Part shown: positions 1-8,279 of the stretch, piece after piece
How positions within the stretch are numbered: the first letter of the stretch is position 1
How the letters are laid out: the number at the start of each line of letters is the position of its first letter
Assembly (NCBI RefSeq): GCF_000759435.1
Contig: NZ_JRJG01000044.1
Location: forward strand, 21,420 to 85,419
Source of the DNA: Hoeflea sp. BAL378
GTDB taxonomy: Bacteria; Pseudomonadota; Alphaproteobacteria; Rhizobiales; Rhizobiaceae
Direction: 5' to 3'
DNA length: 64,000 nt
Translations under genes and position numbers: made by a program
The notes under the pieces: model-generated
Seen by the model: the letters and a program-made list of their open reading frames with translations, nothing else
Databases searched by the model: none
What the model was told of the DNA's origin: nothing

Positions 1-1
1 C

Positions 2-280
2 GGCGAAAGGCTGCATCTGGAATCCTCGACGCTCACGCCGCTGATCAAGCGGCTGGAGGGCCAGGGCCTGGTCAGGCGGACCCGCGACGCCCGGGACGAG
101 CGCAAGGTGCGCGTCACGCTGACGCCCGAAGGCAGGGCGCTGCGGCAGCAGGCGAGCCATATTCCCGGCTGCATCATGGCGGCCTTCGGCCTGCCTCTGG
201 ACGAACTGATCGCCCTGCACACCACACTGGGCCGGGTGCGCGCCTCGGTGCTCGCCCGCGCCGCGGCGGACGGGGCATAA
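2..280 (+). CDS. MarR-family regulator, OhrR-like (C-terminal part)
   Basis: The reading frame is open from the window edge to a TAA and gives the last 92 residues of a winged-helix regulator. The recognition helix and wing are visible (SSTLTPLIKRLEGQGLVRR followed by the DERKVRV strand and LTPEGRALR), which is the typical MarR core and closest in wording to OhrR, the organic-peroxide sensor. The reactive N-terminal cysteine of OhrR lies outside the window, so the peroxide-sensing role cannot be confirmed. One cysteine occurs in the C-terminal dimerisation helix (IPGCIMAAFG). No ohr gene is visible downstream; it may lie upstream. The family is confident, the OhrR subtype less so. Confidence 0.75.
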   Translation, partial: GERLHLESSTLTPLIKRLEGQGLVRRTRDARDERKVRVTLTPEGRALRQQASHIPGCIMAAFGLPLDELIALHTTLGRVRASVLARAAADGA

Positions 281-319
281 CCCCCACCCGGATCGCCTGC
301 GCTTCGCTTGTCTCTCCGA

Positions 320-411
320 CCTCCCCTCAAGGGGGAGGTAGGGCATCGCGCCTGGCGGCGGCATGGAACCCGACCGCGGTGCCTTGCGTCCCCCTCCCCC
401 TTGAGGGGAGG
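320..411. repeat. Intergenic inverted-repeat element with 19-bp arms
   Basis: Two 19-base arms, cctcccctcaagggggagg at 320-338 and its exact reverse complement at 393-411, enclose a 54-base spacer. Each arm is itself a near-palindrome. The element lies alone in the 286-base gap between the MarR-type gene and the convergent oxidoreductase gene. Similar C-rich 'ctcccctcaaggggag' palindromic elements are common dispersed repeats in rhizobial intergenic regions, as I recall. Transcribed from either side it would fold into a strong hairpin and could act as a terminator or mRNA-stabilising structure for both flanking genes. Confidence 0.8.
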
Positions 412-566
412 GGTCAGGGGTGGGGGTGCGCGGCCCCGCGATGAAAGAGGCAAAACCCTAAAGCCACCGCACCCGATGAGAGATAGACAGGGAATCGCCT
501 CAGGCCCCGAACCGAGGCATGACGCGCTCACGCGAACCCGTGCGAACAACGCGCCATACGACGAAA

Positions 567-2705
567 CTAAACCTTCCGCACCCACACCCGCGTGTCGTGA
601 AACGCCGCGCCGCCGTAGGGGGCGCAGGAATCGGCGCCGGTGAGCGTGTTGATCCCCTCCCCGTCCTCGAAGGCGGAGTTCGGCCAGAGGCCCTCGTGGA
701 TGACCACGCCGCGGCGCTGGCCGGCGTCGAGCCGGGCGTGCATGGCGACCTCGCCGCGCAGGTTGCCGAGCCGCACCCGGTCGCCTTCGGCAATCCCGAG
801 CGCCGCAGCGTCGTCGGGATGCATCATCAGGTCCGGCCGGACCTCCTTGGCCCGCGACGAGGCGGTTTCGGCAAAGCTGGAGTTGAGGAACGAGCGCGAC
901 GGCGAGGTGGCCAGCCGGAACGGGTGCTCCGCATCGGCGCTTTCGATCAGGTCGACATGATCGGGGAACTCCGGCAGCTTCTCCACCGGGCCCTGCGGCC
1001 CCATGCGCCTGGGCGGCCTGTTGGCGGCCGGGGTCCCGGTCCAGTCGGGCCGGAAGCGGAATTTGCCGTCCTTGTGGGCAAAGCCCTTGAGGAAATGCGC
1101 GGTCTCGAAATCGGGTTGCAGGTCGGCCCATTTGTCGGCCCGGAAGGTGTCGAAATCCCCCAGCCCCCGCTTTCCGAGCATATAGTCGATGTGCTCCCGC
1201 TCGGTCAGGCCGAAGCCTTCGCGGTCGCCGACGCCCAGGCGCCTGCCCAGTTCCTCGACCACATAATGGTTGGGCATCGGGCCCTCGGGCGGATCGACCA
1301 GCTTCGGGCCGAGCATGATGTGCTGGTGGCCGCCGCCGCGGTAGATGTCGTCATGCTCGAGGAACATGGTGGCGGGCAGCACCACGTCGGCGAGCCGCGC
1401 CGTGTCGGTCATGAACTGCTCGTGGACGGCGAGGAACAGGTCCTCGCGCCTGAGCCCCTCGACCACCTTGCGCTGCTCCGGCGCGACATTGGCGGGATTG
1501 GTGTTCTGCACCAGCATGGCGGTGACCGGCGGCCCGCCATTCAGCGCCTCGGCCTCCCCGGTCAGCACCCGGCCGATGCGCGACTGGTCGAGCCAGCGCA
1601 GGCCGGGATCGTAATATTTGCGGCCCTCGACCAGGGATTTGTCCAGCCGGAAAATATCGGAGTTGGAATGGAACGCGCCGCCACCCTCATGCTGGTAGCA
1701 GCCGGTGACGACCGCGAGCGACAGCGCCGCATGCATGTTGGCCGCGCCATTGCGCTGGCGGGTGAAACCGTAGCCAAGCCGGAAGAATGTCTTCTTCGTG
1801 GTGCCCACCAGCCGGGCGAAGGCCTCGATCTCGGCCGCGGGCACGCCGGAGATGGCTTCCGCCCATTGCGGCGTCCGCGCCTCCAGATGTGATTCAAGTC
1901 CCGCGGGGTCGTCGCTGAATTTGCTGAGATAATCGCGATCGGCGAGGCCCTCGCGAAACAGCACATGCATCACCGCGCAGGCAAACGCGCCGTCGGTGCC
2001 GGGCCTGAGCAGGATCTTGATGTCGGCCTGCTTCATGGTCGGATTGTCGTAGATGTCGATCACCGCGATCTTGGCGCCGCGTTCCTTGCGGGCGCGGATG
2101 GCGTGGGTCATGACATTGACCTGGGTCGAAACCGCGTTGGTGCCCCAGATCACCACGCAGTCGGACTTGGCCATCTCGCGCGGATCGGGCCCGCGCAGCG
2201 CGCCCGTGCCCATGGTGAAGCCGGTCCAGGCCAGGTTGGTGCAGAAACTGTCGAACTGGTTGGAATAGCCCTTGGCATGGCGCAGGCGGTTGATGCCGTC
2301 GCGCTGCACCAGGCCCATGGTGCCGGCATAATAGTTGAGCCAGACGGTTTCCGGGCCGAACCGGGCCTCGGCCCGCTCGAACCTTTCGGCGATCAGGTCG
2401 AGCGCCGCCCCGAAGCTCGCCTCCTTCCACTGCCCCTCGCCTTTCGCGCCGGCGCGGATCAGCGGCTTCAGGAGCCGGTCCGGATGGTGGATGCGCTCGG
2501 CATAGCGCGCCACCTTGGCGCAGATCACGCCGGCGGTGTAGCTGTTGCCCGGATCGCCGCGCACCCGGCCGATGCGGTTTCCCGCCAGAAGTTCCACCTC
2601 CAGCGCGCAGGTGGACGGGCAGTCATGCGGACAGGCGGAATGGCCGATGGCGGTGGCGGGGCCGGATGCGAGGGCGCCGGACTTAAGGGGGGTCGCGTCG
2701 TTCAT
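567..2705 (-). CDS. Molybdopterin-dependent oxidoreductase, DMSO-reductase superfamily
   Basis: A 712-residue protein. Near the N-terminus are four cysteines spaced as a [4Fe-4S] site (C25-x3-C29-x3-C33-x28-C62, in ACPHDCPSTC and VICAK), followed by the molybdopterin oxidoreductase core and a C-terminal molybdopterin-dinucleotide-binding domain (ATSPSRSFLNSSF, then DAAALGIAEGDRVRL). There is no twin-arginine signal, so the enzyme should work in the cytoplasm. I chose the ATG at 2705 because an AGAGAAAG ribosome site precedes it and the Fe-S motif then sits at the usual distance. The substrate is unknown; this is the uncharacterised BisC/COG0243-type group. No partner subunit or chaperone gene is adjacent. 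The molybdopterin synthase genes moaD/moaE are about 11 kb away. Confidence 0.85.
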   Translation of the reverse strand: MNDATPLKSGALASGPATAIGHSACPHDCPSTCALEVELLAGNRIGRVRGDPGNSYTAGVICAKVARYAERIHHPDRLLKPLIRAGAKGEGQWKEASFGAALDLIAERFERAEARFGPETVWLNYYAGTMGLVQRDGINRLRHAKGYSNQFDSFCTNLAWTGFTMGTGALRGPDPREMAKSDCVVIWGTNAVSTQVNVMTHAIRARKERGAKIAVIDIYDNPTMKQADIKILLRPGTDGAFACAVMHVLFREGLADRDYLSKFSDDPAGLESHLEARTPQWAEAISGVPAAEIEAFARLVGTTKKTFFRLGYGFTRQRNGAANMHAALSLAVVTGCYQHEGGGAFHSNSDIFRLDKSLVEGRKYYDPGLRWLDQSRIGRVLTGEAEALNGGPPVTAMLVQNTNPANVAPEQRKVVEGLRREDLFLAVHEQFMTDTARLADVVLPATMFLEHDDIYRGGGHQHIMLGPKLVDPPEGPMPNHYVVEELGRRLGVGDREGFGLTEREHIDYMLGKRGLGDFDTFRADKWADLQPDFETAHFLKGFAHKDGKFRFRPDWTGTPAANRPPRRMGPQGPVEKLPEFPDHVDLIESADAEHPFRLATSPSRSFLNSSFAETASSRAKEVRPDLMMHPDDAAALGIAEGDRVRLGNLRGEVAMHARLDAGQRRGVVIHEGLWPNSAFEDGEGINTLTGADSCAPYGGAAFHDTRVWVRKV

Positions 2706-2790
2706 GCTTTCTCTATAAGAGAATTCGCAACGATGCGCCACGCCGCGCGTGCCGCCATCGGATCAAAACAGGGACAGATCGCGCCAGACG

Positions 2791-3642
2791 ATGAATTACC
2801 GTCACCTCTACCATGCGGGCAATTCCGCCGATGTGCTCAAGCACGCGGTTCTGGCCCGGATCATTGCCTATCTTCAGCGCAAGGATCCGGCGTTCCGGGT
2901 GATCGACACCCATGCGGGCATCGGCAGCTATGACCTGTCTTCGACGGAGGCGCAGAAGACCGGGGAATGGCGCGACGGCGTCGGCCGGGTGATGGCGGCG
3001 CAGATGTCGCCGCAGCTTGCGGAGTTTCTGGCGCCCTGGATCGGGACGGTGAAGGCGCTCAATCCCGAGGGCGGCCTGCGCCACTATCCCGGCTCGCCGC
3101 AACTGACGCGGCTGCTCCTGCGCAAGCAGGACCGGCTGACCGCGATCGAACTGCACCCGGACGACGCGCGCCGGCTCAAGGCGCTGTTCGAGGGCGATTA
3201 CCAGGTCCGGGTGATCGAGCTCGACGGATGGCTGGCCCTCGGCGGCCACCTGCCGCCCAAGGAAAAGCGCGGCCTGGTGCTGATCGACCCGCCCTTCGAG
3301 CTCGACGGCGAATTCGACCGGATGATCGACGGTCTGGCCCGCGCGACCCGGCGCTTTGCCGGCGGCACCTACCTGCTGTGGCATCCGATCAAGGCCGGAA
3401 GCCCCCTCGCCGGCTTCGACAAGAAGCTGGTCGCGCTCGGCCGGCCGCGCACGCTCTCGGTGCGGATGCTGGTGCGGGCCAACGTAAATGCGCCGGGCCT
3501 GAACGGCTCCGGGCTGGTGATCATCAATCCGCCCTTCACGCTGGAGGCGGACCTGAAAGCCGTCCTGCCCGAGCTCACCCGCCTGCTGGCGCAGGGCCCC
3601 GGCGCGGGGTGCGAGGTCCGCATGCTGGTTGGCGAGAGCTGA
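2791..3642 (+). CDS. rlmJ: 23S rRNA (adenine(2030)-N6)-methyltransferase RlmJ
   Basis: 283 residues. The protein opens with MNYRHLYHAGNSADVLKH, the hallmark N-terminus of RlmJ (formerly YhiR/ComJ). It has the SAM-binding strand and loop DTHAGIGSYD (about residues 39-48) and the N6-adenine methyltransferase catalytic motif DPPFE at 166-170. RlmJ methylates A2030 of 23S rRNA. It starts at ATG 2791, divergent from the oxidoreductase gene (85 bases between start codons). It converges with the diguanylate cyclase gene downstream; the 79-base gap between them shows no clear terminator. Length and motifs match the family. Confidence 0.93.
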   Translation: MNYRHLYHAGNSADVLKHAVLARIIAYLQRKDPAFRVIDTHAGIGSYDLSSTEAQKTGEWRDGVGRVMAAQMSPQLAEFLAPWIGTVKALNPEGGLRHYPGSPQLTRLLLRKQDRLTAIELHPDDARRLKALFEGDYQVRVIELDGWLALGGHLPPKEKRGLVLIDPPFELDGEFDRMIDGLARATRRFAGGTYLLWHPIKAGSPLAGFDKKLVALGRPRTLSVRMLVRANVNAPGLNGSGLVIINPPFTLEADLKAVLPELTRLLAQGPGAGCEVRMLVGES

Positions 3643-3721
3643 GAGAAGGCTCCGCCCGGCCCGGACCGCGCCGATGGGTCGATCCGCGGTTCCGGACGCT
3701 GTGCCGTGACCGGGTCGGCCG

Positions 3722-5191
3722 TCAGGCGGCGCGCCAGGTCGGATCGGGGCGCAGCCGCGGCCCGCCGGCCCGCGAGACCCGGTTCCGCCCGGACCTTTTC
3801 GCGACATACAGCGCCGCATCGGCCGCCTTGACGAGGGCCTTGGGCGTCGCCCCGTGCGGCAGCCGGCCGGCGCAGCCGATGCTGACGGTGAGCTGAATGG
3901 CGTCGCCGTCATCGCAGGCGATCGATGCCTCCTCGACGACCACGCGCAAACGCTCCGCCAGTGACAGGGCGGCCTCCTCGCCGGTGTCGGGAAGAATGAT
4001 GCCGAACTCCTCCCCGCCGTAGCGGGTCACGACATCGCCGGGGCGGGTCGCCTGTTCGAAAAGGTCTGCGACCAACCGAAGTACCCGGTCACCCGCCTGG
4101 TGTCCGTAGGTGTCGTTGATCCGCTTGAAGTGGTCGATGTCGACCATCAGCAGCGACACCGGCCTGCCGTGGCGGTCGGCGCCGGTGAACTCCGCCTCGA
4201 GTCGCTCGTCGAAGGCCGCGCGGTTGAGCGCGCCGGTCAGGCCGTCATGGGTGGAGCGCTTTTCGAGCTCCCGGTAGAGCTTGTCGAGGGTCGCGGAAGC
4301 CTGGTTGATTGCGGCCGCGAGCTGCCCGAGCTCGTCGAGGCTGTTACGAAGCCTGACCCGGTGGGAGAAATCCTTCTGGCCGAGCTTGCCGGCGGCGATG
4401 CGGAGCTGCTCGATGGGCTGCAGCACCGAATGGCCCACGGTGCTGCCCATGGCGATCAGCACGCACACGCCGACAAGGATGGCGATGACGAGGGCGGTGA
4501 GGCTCTCCTTGCCGGCGGTCTGCGCCGACAGCAGCCGTTGCTGCTGGTCCGCCAGCGAGTAGGTCTGGAACCGGTTGATGACGCTGTAGATGGGATCGAT
4601 GCCGAGATAGGCGCGTTTGGAGGCTTCGAAGGATTCGGCCGTGCCCGGCTCATAGCGGAACATCTCGTCCATCTTCGCCTTGACGCTTCGCCAGGCGCTG
4701 TTGGCTTCGGACAGCGACACCGCGCCCCGGGATGATGGGGTCAACGACATCCCCAGCGGCGTGGAAGCGAGGTCCTGGAAATGCATGTCCACCTGAGCGG
4801 CCAGTTCCCTGTAGCGCTCCCGCGCGGTCCGGTCCCCCTCGACCGCGAAGCGGAAGCCGGCGCGGTCGATTTCGCGCAGATCCCGTTGCAGGAACAGGAT
4901 CGGCAGCGTTTCAAGGCGCGTTTCCTCGACGCTGGTCTCATAGTTCTGCAGGATCGCCCGGCCGGAGGCGACCGCGATCGCCGCCATCACCAGGAGGCCG
5001 AGGACCGACAGGCCGAAGGCGAACTGGAAGCGGACATGGATCGACCGGTGCAGCGGATAGACGATCCGCGACAGGAGCCGCCGCAGCGCGCCCCTGCGCG
5101 TCCGGCGGGCGCCGGACGCATGCGGGTCGGAGCCCTCCCTTGCCGCGGCGGACTGCGGTTTGAAGCGGCGAAGCAGCGATATGTGTCTCAA
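3722..5191 (-). CDS. Membrane diguanylate cyclase (HAMP-GGDEF)
   Basis: 489 residues if it starts at the TTG at 5191, which I chose because GAGGG lies six bases upstream; no ATG is well placed. Layout: basic cytoplasmic tail, membrane segment at about 57-75, periplasmic helical sensor domain at about 80-228, second membrane segment at 231-252, HAMP-like linker to about 305, then a GGDEF domain. The active-site loop is GGEEF (392-396), and an RxxD inhibitory site (RPGD, 383-386) sits exactly five residues ahead, so the cyclase should be active and feedback-inhibited by c-di-GMP. The periplasmic domain resembles four-helix-bundle sensors of chemoreceptors; its ligand is unknown. Confidence 0.88.
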   Translation of the reverse strand: MRHISLLRRFKPQSAAAREGSDPHASGARRTRRGALRRLLSRIVYPLHRSIHVRFQFAFGLSVLGLLVMAAIAVASGRAILQNYETSVEETRLETLPILFLQRDLREIDRAGFRFAVEGDRTARERYRELAAQVDMHFQDLASTPLGMSLTPSSRGAVSLSEANSAWRSVKAKMDEMFRYEPGTAESFEASKRAYLGIDPIYSVINRFQTYSLADQQQRLLSAQTAGKESLTALVIAILVGVCVLIAMGSTVGHSVLQPIEQLRIAAGKLGQKDFSHRVRLRNSLDELGQLAAAINQASATLDKLYRELEKRSTHDGLTGALNRAAFDERLEAEFTGADRHGRPVSLLMVDIDHFKRINDTYGHQAGDRVLRLVADLFEQATRPGDVVTRYGGEEFGIILPDTGEEAALSLAERLRVVVEEASIACDDGDAIQLTVSIGCAGRLPHGATPKALVKAADAALYVAKRSGRNRVSRAGGPRLRPDPTWRAA

Positions 5192-5420
5192 CGGCGTCCC
5201 TCGGGTCGGCCATGAAGAAGGCCGATTTGCGAGATTCTCCCACAAAAGGCTTTCGGCCAAAAAAACCGCTAAAGTCGCATTTGAGTCAAATTGGATCCAC
5301 CGGACAGGCCGCTCCCACCCGCATCCGCGCAGCAAGCGGAGGCCGGGCGCTGCTTCGCCCTTGCCCAAGGGCACGGGCACGCCTTATACCGTGACTCGCA
5401 TCCTGTTTGGAGAACCGTCC

Positions 5421-5843
5421 ATGACCATGAAAAGCTTGTTCCTCGCAGTCACAACGGCCTTCAGCATGTCGCTCGCGAGCTATGCGGGCCCCGCATTGGC
5501 TTTCACCGGTGGCAATTTCCCCTCCTGCGACGCGCCGCAGGTGCTGTCCTACATCCAGAAGCGGTTCGTCTGGACCGACACGCATCTGCTCAAGCGCGGC
5601 CTGGCCATCGACAGCATCACACGGACGCAGCGCAACCGGGTGAAATACGGAGACCAGTACTGGTCGATCCCCAGGCTCTATTGCCACGGCACCGCGCACA
5701 TGAATGACGGCCACAAGCGCACGATCTGGTGGCTGATCGAGGGCGGCATGGGCTTCGCCGGTCTCGGCGACAATCTGGAGTTCTGCATCGACGGGCTCGA
5801 TCCGTTCAAGGTGCATGGCGCCTGGTGCCGCTCGGTTCGCTGA
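5421..5843 (+). CDS. Small secreted protein of unknown function
   Basis: 140 residues starting at ATG 5421, with TTTGGAGA upstream as a ribosome site. A signal peptide is clear (MTMKSLFLAVTTAFSMSLA, cleavage likely after the ALA at about residues 29-31). The mature part of about 110 residues contains four cysteines, suggesting two disulfides in the periplasm, and ends in an FCIDGLDPFKVHGAWCRSVR-like block. I recognise it as similar to small secreted hypothetical proteins of rhizobia but know no function. It ends nine bases before the RNase T2 gene, so the two are probably cotranscribed. Confidence 0.75.
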   Translation: MTMKSLFLAVTTAFSMSLASYAGPALAFTGGNFPSCDAPQVLSYIQKRFVWTDTHLLKRGLAIDSITRTQRNRVKYGDQYWSIPRLYCHGTAHMNDGHKRTIWWLIEGGMGFAGLGDNLEFCIDGLDPFKVHGAWCRSVR

Positions 5844-5852
5844 CCGGGCTCG

Positions 5853-6563
5853 ATGTCCGCCCCGTCGCCCACCCGGCTGCTGACGGCTCTGGCCCTGCTG
5901 GCGCTTGTCGCCGGGTGCACGGACGAGGCCACGCCCGAGGCCCGGGCCGGCACCGCCGGCGCTGAACAGGTTGCAGCCGACCTGCCCCTGGGCACGGGAT
6001 TCGATTTCTACGTGCTGGCGCTGTCGTGGTCGCCCGCCTATTGCGCGCTCGAGGGCGCCAACGCCAACCCGCAGCAATGCGCCGAGGACCGCGATCTCGG
6101 ATTCGTGGTGCACGGGCTGTGGCCGCAATTCGAGAGCGGCTATCCCGAATTCTGCCCCAGCCGCCAGCCCGACCGCGTTCCCGCCGATCTCGGCCGGGCC
6201 TACATGGACATCGTGCCGACGCTCGGCCTGATCGGGCACCAGTGGCGCAAGCACGGCTCCTGTTCGGGCCTCTCCCAGGAGGATTATTTCCGCGTGCTGC
6301 GCGCTGCACGCTCGAGGATCGTCCTGCCGCCCGAGTTCGCGGCCGAAAACTTGCCGGCACGGATTGACGCAAGGGCGGCGGAAGATGCATTCATTGCCGC
6401 CAATCCCGGCATGGCGCGCGACGGAATTGCGGTCGCGTGCGAGCGCGGGATGTTGCGTGAAGTCCGAATCTGCCTGACCCCCTCCCTGGGCCTGCGTGCG
6501 TGCCGGGAAGTCGACAAGGCCGGCTGCAGCATCGCCAATCTGGAAGTTCCCGAACCGGACTGA
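5853..6563 (+). CDS. Ribonuclease T2-family lipoprotein
   Basis: 236 residues. A lipobox, LALVAGC with lipidated C22 and Thr at +2, points to outer-membrane anchoring facing the periplasm. The fold is marked by FYVLALSWSPAYC, then catalytic segment CAS-I FVVHGLWPQ (His87) and CAS-II GHQWRKHGSC (His129, Lys133, His134). The Glu that normally follows the first CAS-II histidine is Gln (Q130) here, so activity may be altered. Seven further cysteines agree with a disulfide-rich periplasmic enzyme. RNase T2 enzymes (E. coli RNase I, Rna) cleave RNA without base specificity to 2',3'-cyclic phosphates, usually for RNA scavenging. The gene lies nine bases after the small secreted protein gene. Confidence 0.9.
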   Translation: MSAPSPTRLLTALALLALVAGCTDEATPEARAGTAGAEQVAADLPLGTGFDFYVLALSWSPAYCALEGANANPQQCAEDRDLGFVVHGLWPQFESGYPEFCPSRQPDRVPADLGRAYMDIVPTLGLIGHQWRKHGSCSGLSQEDYFRVLRAARSRIVLPPEFAAENLPARIDARAAEDAFIAANPGMARDGIAVACERGMLREVRICLTPSLGLRACREVDKAGCSIANLEVPEPD

Positions 6564-6604
6564 CCGGGTTCGGCGCTTCTGCTCCACGACGAAAGAAAAG
6601 ATCC

Positions 6605-7198
6605 ATGAAAATACTCTACTCCCCCGCTTCGCCCTATTCCGCCAAGGTGCGGATGGCGGCGAAATCCGCAGGCATCGACGCCGAGGGCGTGGTCACCGAC
6701 ACCAATGCGGCGCCGGCGGAACTGGTCGACAACAATCCGCTGGGCAAGATCCCGGTGCTGATCACCGATGAGGGGCAGTCGGTCTATGACAGCCGCGCCA
6801 TCATGCAGTTCCTCGACCGGTCGGGCGCCAGGCGCCTCTACCCGCGCAATGCCGCCAAGCGCACGGAAGTCGAGGTGCTGGAAGCGCTGTGCGACGGCAT
6901 CTGCGACTGCCTGCTGGCAGTCATCTATGAGCGCCGCTTCCGGCCCGAGGACAAGGTTCACCAGGAGTGGATCGACAAGCAGTGGACGAAGGTCACGCGC
7001 GGGCTCGACCATCTGGAGGCGAACATGCCGCGCAGCACCAAGACGCTCAACGGCGGACACCTGGCGCTCGCCGCGATGACCGGCTACCTGGCGCTGCGCT
7101 TTCCCGGCAAGTGGGAGCGCGGGCGGCCCAAGCTCAAGCGCTGGAGCGCGAAATTCGCCGCGAGCTTCCCCGATCTTGACGCGATGCGGCCCCGGTAG
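6605..7198 (+). CDS. Glutathione S-transferase family protein
   Basis: 197 residues with an N-terminal thioredoxin-like domain (MKILYSPASPYSAKVR, with Ser at the usual catalytic position) and the glutathione-binding NPLGKIPVL / VYDSRAIMQFLD pattern at about 43-71, then an all-helical C-terminal domain. Its cellular substrate is unknown; detoxification or a redox role is the family norm. Its stop codon TAG shares a base with the GTG start of dgkA, so the two genes are translationally coupled. It starts at ATG 6605 after an AAGAAAAGATCC stretch serving as a weak ribosome site. Confidence 0.87.
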   Translation: MKILYSPASPYSAKVRMAAKSAGIDAEGVVTDTNAAPAELVDNNPLGKIPVLITDEGQSVYDSRAIMQFLDRSGARRLYPRNAAKRTEVEVLEALCDGICDCLLAVIYERRFRPEDKVHQEWIDKQWTKVTRGLDHLEANMPRSTKTLNGGHLALAAMTGYLALRFPGKWERGRPKLKRWSAKFAASFPDLDAMRPR

Positions 7199-7581
7199 TG
7201 ATCCAGCGGCCACCCAAACAGGAGGGTATCGGCCACATCTTCGCCGCCGCGCGCTATTCGCTGGGCGGGGTCAGGCGGCTGTGGCGAGAGACCGCGTTCC
7301 AGCACGAGACGCTGGCCTTCGCGGTGATCATCTGTCTCTTCCTGCTGGCGGGGACGCCCCTGTGGGGCTTTGCCGGTTCTATCCTGCTCTATCTGCTGAC
7401 CGCCGCGATCGAGGCGCTCAACACCGCGGTGGAGGAGCTGACCGATCACGCCTCGCCGCATTACTCCAAGATGGCCGAGCACGCCAAGGATCTCGGATCC
7501 TTCGCGGTGTTCTGCCTGCTTCTCGCCAACGGAGTCTGGGCGGCTTTCGTTCTGGCCTCCGTGTGGGGCTGGGCCAGCTAG
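7198..7581 (+). CDS. dgkA: Diacylglycerol kinase
   Basis: 127 residues, GTG start at 7198 overlapping the stop of the upstream GST gene. It shows the small integral-membrane DAGK signature: amphipathic N-terminal helix, three membrane helices and the catalytic segment AAIEALNTAVEELTD with its conserved glutamates and asparagine. DgkA phosphorylates diacylglycerol, released in this kind of bacterium by transfer of phospholipid head groups to periplasmic glucans, back to phosphatidic acid. A bidirectional terminator follows immediately. Length matches the family (about 120 residues). Confidence 0.93.
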   Translation: MIQRPPKQEGIGHIFAAARYSLGGVRRLWRETAFQHETLAFAVIICLFLLAGTPLWGFAGSILLYLLTAAIEALNTAVEELTDHASPHYSKMAEHAKDLGSFAVFCLLLANGVWAAFVLASVWGWAS

Positions 7582-7612
7582 CAAAAAGCCCGGACGGTTT
7601 CCCGTCCGGGCT
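7582..7612. terminator. Bidirectional terminator between dgkA and the omp gene
   Basis: An 11-bp GC-rich stem (agcccggacgg, 7587-7597, pairing with ccgtccgggct, 7602-7612) with a four-base loop. On the minus strand it is followed by five T (the aaaaa at 7582-7586), a textbook rho-independent terminator for the outer-membrane protein gene. On the plus strand the T-tract is weaker (ctctt). Confidence 0.85.
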
Positions 7613-7643
7613 CTTATCTACAGTTCCTGTCGCGAAGTCGCGA

Positions 7644-8279
7644 TTAGAACTTCATGCCGATACCGAGACGGACCGAATGGTCGTCGAAGCCGGTCGACAC
7701 GTTGGTGCCGCCGAGATTGTAGTCCTTCGACTGATAGTCGGTGTAACGGTATTCAAGCCGCGTGGTGATCTTCTCGGTCACGAAGGCTTCGGCGCCCGCA
7801 CCGGCGGTCCAGCCGAAGTGGGTGTTGCTGTCCGAACCGACCGCATTGCTGAGCTCGGCCTTGGTGGCTGCGACACCGCCGGTTGCGTAGATCAGGAACG
7901 GATTGACATCCATGCCCAGACGCGCGCGGAGCGAGCCGTTGAAGCCCTGTTCGCCGGTCGTGGTGCCGGACGTCACGTCTGCACCGGAATAACCGACGTC
8001 AGCTTCAACACCATAGACGATGTTGTCGGACTGCCAGTTGTAACCACCGTAGACGCCGCCGCCGAAGCCGTCGGCATTGCCGGCAGGCGCGTCGAATTCG
8101 CCCCACTTGTATTCGCCGTAGCCACCGAGGTAACCGCCCGACCACACATAGGTCTGCGGCAGGACTTCAGCGACCGGAGGTTCGGGAGGCTGCTCCATGA
8201 TCGCGTCCGCGGCCAGCACGGGACCGGCGAGCGGCATGCAAAGGGCTGCGGCCAGCAGTGCCAGTTTACGAGTACGCAT
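7644..8279 (-). CDS. Outer-membrane beta-barrel protein, Omp25/RopB-like
   Basis: 211 residues from ATG 8279, preceded by AAGGAG. The signal peptide MRTRKLALLAAALCMPLAGP ends in VLAA at about residue 24. The mature protein begins with an acidic proline-rich linker and then alternating amphipathic strands (WSGGYLGGYGEYKWG, GGVYGGYNWQ, GWTAGAGAEAFVTEKITTRLEYRYTDY) and finishes with phenylalanine (LGIGMKF), the BAM recognition signal. This is the eight-stranded OmpA-like barrel of the alphaproteobacterial Omp25/Omp31/RopB type, a structural outer-membrane protein that stabilises the envelope. The RNA ends at the bidirectional hairpin shared with dgkA. Confidence 0.9.
   Translation of the reverse strand: MRTRKLALLAAALCMPLAGPVLAADAIMEQPPEPPVAEVLPQTYVWSGGYLGGYGEYKWGEFDAPAGNADGFGGGVYGGYNWQSDNIVYGVEADVGYSGADVTSGTTTGEQGFNGSLRARLGMDVNPFLIYATGGVAATKAELSNAVGSDSNTHFGWTAGAGAEAFVTEKITTRLEYRYTDYQSKDYNLGGTNVSTGFDDHSVRLGIGMKF

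Noticed and set aside
308..643. Open frame of 111 residues over the inverted-repeat element
   Set aside because: Low-complexity proline/arginine-rich translation, no ribosome site, and it spans the repeat and the end of the convergent oxidoreductase gene.
519..1892. Long open frame (457 codons) antisense to the molybdoenzyme gene
   Set aside because: High-GC shadow frame; the minus strand encodes clear Fe-S and molybdopterin-binding motifs.
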